Source: DAOSXA01 sp964526835
GTDB lineage: Bacteria > Zixibacteria > MSB-5A5 > GN15 > FEB-12
NCBI GenBank assembly: GCA_964526835.1
Contig: CAZGMK010000001.1
Location: forward strand, 154,796-218,795
DNA length: 64,000 nt
Direction of reading: 5' to 3'
The translations under genes were made by a program, and so were the position numbers. This document shows positions 61,572 to 64,000 of the stretch, one piece after another. The first letter of the stretch is position 1. Every line of letters starts with the position of its first letter. The notes under the pieces were generated by a model. That model was not told the origin of the DNA. It saw nothing but the letters and a program-made list of their open reading frames with translations, and searched no databases.

Positions 61572-61902
61572 TCCTCGTGCACCAGCTCGTTCTAAAGTCT
61601 CGTCGGAGTGAGAGACGTTGGCAGACGGGGCATCCGCCAGCCACTATCACCGAGGAGCCGGGATCGAACGAATAGTCCCACATCAGGACACCAGCCGAAT
61701 CCCAAACTGTATCACAGGTGTTCTCGTACACATCCCAGATCTCATATGCCCCCTCTCCATCCATGAAGAGTGTCACGGTCTGGGTATCCACGAGCCCATC
61801 GGTGCCGTCGTCGACTCGGCGGTTGGTGAGCAGGCAATAAGTATCGTCGTTGTAGGTATGGAACGACGCGTGTACATACGGCACGTAACTGTCCGAGGTC
61901 AC
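61507..61902 (-). pseudogene. Remnant of a secreted-protein C-terminal region
   Basis: The frame (131 residues, GTG start overlapping the upstream stop) begins with SYVPYVHASFHTYNDDTYCLLTNRRV and a beta-rich stretch ending DYSFDPGSSVIVAGG, a pattern seen near the ends of large FCB surface proteins. The last 40 residues (from about LSLRRDFRTSW) are encoded by the MITE-like element and make no sense as protein. It lacks signal peptide and sorting domain, so I read it as a 3' fragment truncated at both ends. Confidence 0.5.
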
Positions 61903-63935
61903 CTCAAAAGCAACATCTTCTTGATTTCGGTATGGTCGCCTGCCTTTAGACGATAGAAGTACACACCCGAAGCGACTGGCGCTTCACGATCATTTGTACC
62001 ATCCCACGCAATGTTATGCTGACCTGCAGACATCTTCTGGTCCAAGAGGCGGTTAACACGTTGTCCGAGGACGTTCAGTATATCGAGCGAGACCCAACTG
62101 GCTCGTGGAAGATCGAAGCGAATGTTGGTCAGCGGATTGAAAGGGTTCGGATAATTCTGGTCAAGAGTGTATTGGCGATGTATGACATCACATGCATGGT
62201 CCGGTGTGTTGGTCGGAAGGCCGTCGGAATCGACGAACATATCGAATCCTGCTGCATTCGTAGAGCCTATGTTCAACAGTGAGTCAAAGAGAGTCGTATC
62301 TAGTCTGTACACGTCAATCCTCTGGAATTCACCTGCTATGCCCACTTCGTAGTCTCCCGACGGCAACGAGAAGGAGTAGTTGCCGCATGAGTCGGTGCTA
62401 GTTCCCCACGCAACCGATTCCGCGCCTGTACCGAACCCTAAGTAGACCAGCTTGTCAGGTATACCTACCCGCCATTGTTGCTCATCTTGGTCCCACACAT
62501 GGCAGGAATCAGGGGTCTCTGCGTGATGATAGGCCATCCCGGCAACAGTGTACGATCTGTCTGGTACAGATATCTCAATCGTATCAGCCCCCACGTTTCC
62601 GCTAAGATCTATAGCTTGCACAATGAACTCCAATTGACCGCTTGGCGGCAGTGCAGTGCTGAATCCCCAATTTGTCGCTACACCGAGGTTGGAGGTCCCG
62701 TTTGATACGAAGACAGAATCTACACCCGAGCCAGAATCATGGGCTTCGCCCATAATGTACACTGAATCCATAGCCCAGGCGAAGTCTGAACCGCCGTTGC
62801 TGATAATGATCACTTCTGGTGCTTTTGAGTCCACCCAAATGGCGAGTGCATCAGACCAAGGAGATAGCTGTGTTGTGTCTACGACTGACCTCGCTTGAGC
62901 CCTGACGAAATACAGACTGTCGATACTCCAAGAGTGAACAGTTACGCTATCGCCCCAGTCTGTAATCAACGAATCGCCTAAGTCAAAGCGATAATCGACT
63001 TCGCTACTGGCAAGATTACAGAAGGAGTAGCCCGTGGTCAGTTGAATCACCTCGTCGGGATCGACGAATTTTCTTCCAGCGGGTTGGCTCGGCCTGGACA
63101 CAGACCAATCAGATACGATGATGAAAATTCGCTCGCTGCGGCCAACGTTGCCTGTGGAATCTTCGCCTGTCGCCCATGCTTCCAAAGTGTCTCCCGCCGC
63201 GAACGCCCCCGGTTCATAAGTGACAGAGAATTCAGAAGCGCCTTCAACGTGCCAAGTAATTGAGCTATCCTCTATATGTCGGAGATGGAGTTCGACTACT
63301 TGTAGTTCCCCGGCGTCCTGTGCCAGCAGTTCGATCAGAACTGGTTGGCCACCAATGGGTTCAGCGGGGTCCAATGATATTTCAACAACCGGGGCAGTCT
63401 GATCTAGGCTACTGCAAGCGCCAGTATCTGCAAGGCTCAGTTCACTCTCGGCAAACCCGGCAGAATCAAGCGCTGCCGCCACCGAGTAGACAAAGGGTTC
63501 ATTGTTAGACGGCGGGATATCGACGAACTCATCATCTGGTTGCCAAACTGAAACTGGATCAGACAGTGATTGGAGGATGTTCATGTCCACGTTGGTCTTG
63601 AGAGCAGCCAGGGGAGTGCGATACAGTCGGTAGTAGTTCGCGTCTTGTCCGGTCCATTCCACCAATACGGATTGCGCGAACCCATCGCTACTTCGTACGT
63701 CGGACGGCGATGGAGTCGGAGGCTGGGTCCGCATACCAATAAGCGGTCCGGTGAAACCGCTTGATCTCGCCCCCTCACCTGTCGCGCCAGCCTGCAACCA
63801 ATAAGAGTATGGCACATCCGGAATGGCGGTGGAATCTAGACAGGTCGTCCCCAGGCCCCAGTCACCCAAAGGGCGGAGTGATTCATCTGCCATGTTGGGA
63901 AAGTCTGACCGATATACTCGATAGAAAGCCGGCAA
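61899..63935 (-). CDS. Type IX-sorted surface protein, apparently lacking its 5' end
   Basis: About 678 residues: FN3-like domains (AFYRVYRSDF; VLVEWTGQDANYYRLYRT), bacterial Ig-like domains (LDPAEPIGGQPVLIELLAQD; VIIISNGGSDFAWAMDSVYI), a carboxypeptidase-regulatory-like insert (DSCGNYSFSLPSGDYEVGI) and a C-terminal type IX sorting domain with NYPNPFNPLTNIRFDLP, ending GVYFYRLKAGD..KMLLLR. There is no signal peptide, the first codon used is a TTG, and an in-frame TGA lies at 63951-63953 immediately before the first FN3 strand. So the gene is probably 5'-truncated or interrupted. Base composition is AT-richer than the rest. Confidence 0.65.
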   Translation of the reverse strand: MPAFYRVYRSDFPNMADESLRPLGDWGLGTTCLDSTAIPDVPYSYWLQAGATGEGARSSGFTGPLIGMRTQPPTPSPSDVRSSDGFAQSVLVEWTGQDANYYRLYRTPLAALKTNVDMNILQSLSDPVSVWQPDDEFVDIPPSNNEPFVYSVAAALDSAGFAESELSLADTGACSSLDQTAPVVEISLDPAEPIGGQPVLIELLAQDAGELQVVELHLRHIEDSSITWHVEGASEFSVTYEPGAFAAGDTLEAWATGEDSTGNVGRSERIFIIVSDWSVSRPSQPAGRKFVDPDEVIQLTTGYSFCNLASSEVDYRFDLGDSLITDWGDSVTVHSWSIDSLYFVRAQARSVVDTTQLSPWSDALAIWVDSKAPEVIIISNGGSDFAWAMDSVYIMGEAHDSGSGVDSVFVSNGTSNLGVATNWGFSTALPPSGQLEFIVQAIDLSGNVGADTIEISVPDRSYTVAGMAYHHAETPDSCHVWDQDEQQWRVGIPDKLVYLGFGTGAESVAWGTSTDSCGNYSFSLPSGDYEVGIAGEFQRIDVYRLDTTLFDSLLNIGSTNAAGFDMFVDSDGLPTNTPDHACDVIHRQYTLDQNYPNPFNPLTNIRFDLPRASWVSLDILNVLGQRVNRLLDQKMSAGQHNIAWDGTNDREAPVASGVYFYRLKAGDHTEIKKMLLLR

Positions 63936-64000
63936 TGTCAGTCCTGGAGCTCATGTCAAGAGTTGTGTAAATTTGGTTTCAAGCAGCGTGCGTTTCGGTC

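Noticed and set aside
61377..61595. Rightward short frames over the MITE-like element
   Set aside because: They follow the inverted repeats and the hairpin and have no protein-like pattern.
1..64000. CRISPR array, tRNA or rRNA genes
   Set aside because: No regularly spaced direct repeats, no tRNA-like T-loop/acceptor pattern and no rRNA sequence were noticed by eye; a covariance-model scan would be needed to be certain.

Overview
The window looks like a GC-rich chromosome segment from an uncultured Gram-negative bacterium of the FCB superphylum, possibly a Zixibacteria-like lineage (inference). Support comes from secreted proteins with type IX (Por) C-terminal sorting domains around N-Y-P-N-P-F-N-P, a dockerin-like C-terminus, Omp85 and other outer-membrane barrels, a secretin system, and a DUF5752-TreT gene pair. 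No tRNA, rRNA, CRISPR array, prophage or intact insertion sequence was seen.

Layout. 0.1-8.6 kb: ornithine cyclodeaminase-family enzyme, type I glutamine synthetase, an SGNH-type hydrolase, and a trehalose operon (DUF5752, TreT, OtsB, OtsA) that encodes two different routes to trehalose. 8.7-14.1 kb: Bax-inhibitor-1 membrane protein, a small barrel protein, two paralogous glycine-rich RRM proteins that each have their own promoter, long leader and terminator, and between them a BlaI/M56-peptidase pair. 14.3-19.4 kb: a complete group 3b [NiFe]-hydrogenase operon containing a cyclic-nucleotide-binding-domain gene and headed by a perfect CRP-type palindrome. 19.6-21.4 kb: QueT-like transporter and WYL regulator.

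21.7-31.3 kb: cell-envelope and secreted proteins (a large beta-rich protein, an outer-membrane barrel, an M6 metalloprotease, a second metalloprotease with dockerin-like tail, an Omp85 protein). 31.5-39.4 kb: a compact type IV pilus/type II secretion-like operon (ATPase, inner-membrane protein, two prepilins, PilM-PilN fusion, PilO-, PilP- and PilQ/GspD-like proteins). 39.4-42.0 kb: DoxX/MauE-rhodanese pair, a small basic protein behind its own leader, a lone sigma region-4 protein and a coiled-coil membrane protein.

42.1-52.0 kb: a leftward polysaccharide or glycoprotein gene cluster (GT2, LbH acetyltransferase, Gfo/Idh/MocA oxidoreductase, two multi-pass glycosyltransferases, flippase-like protein, GT4). 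52.1-56.1 kb: riboflavin operon ribD-ribE-ribBA-ribH-nusB under an FMN riboswitch with its terminator. 56.2-60.4 kb: hybrid histidine kinase and GAF-domain membrane sensor. 60.6-64.0 kb: a probable lipoprotein, a MITE-like inverted-repeat element, a gene remnant, and a type IX-sorted protein that seems to lack its 5' end; this last part reads AT-richer than the rest.
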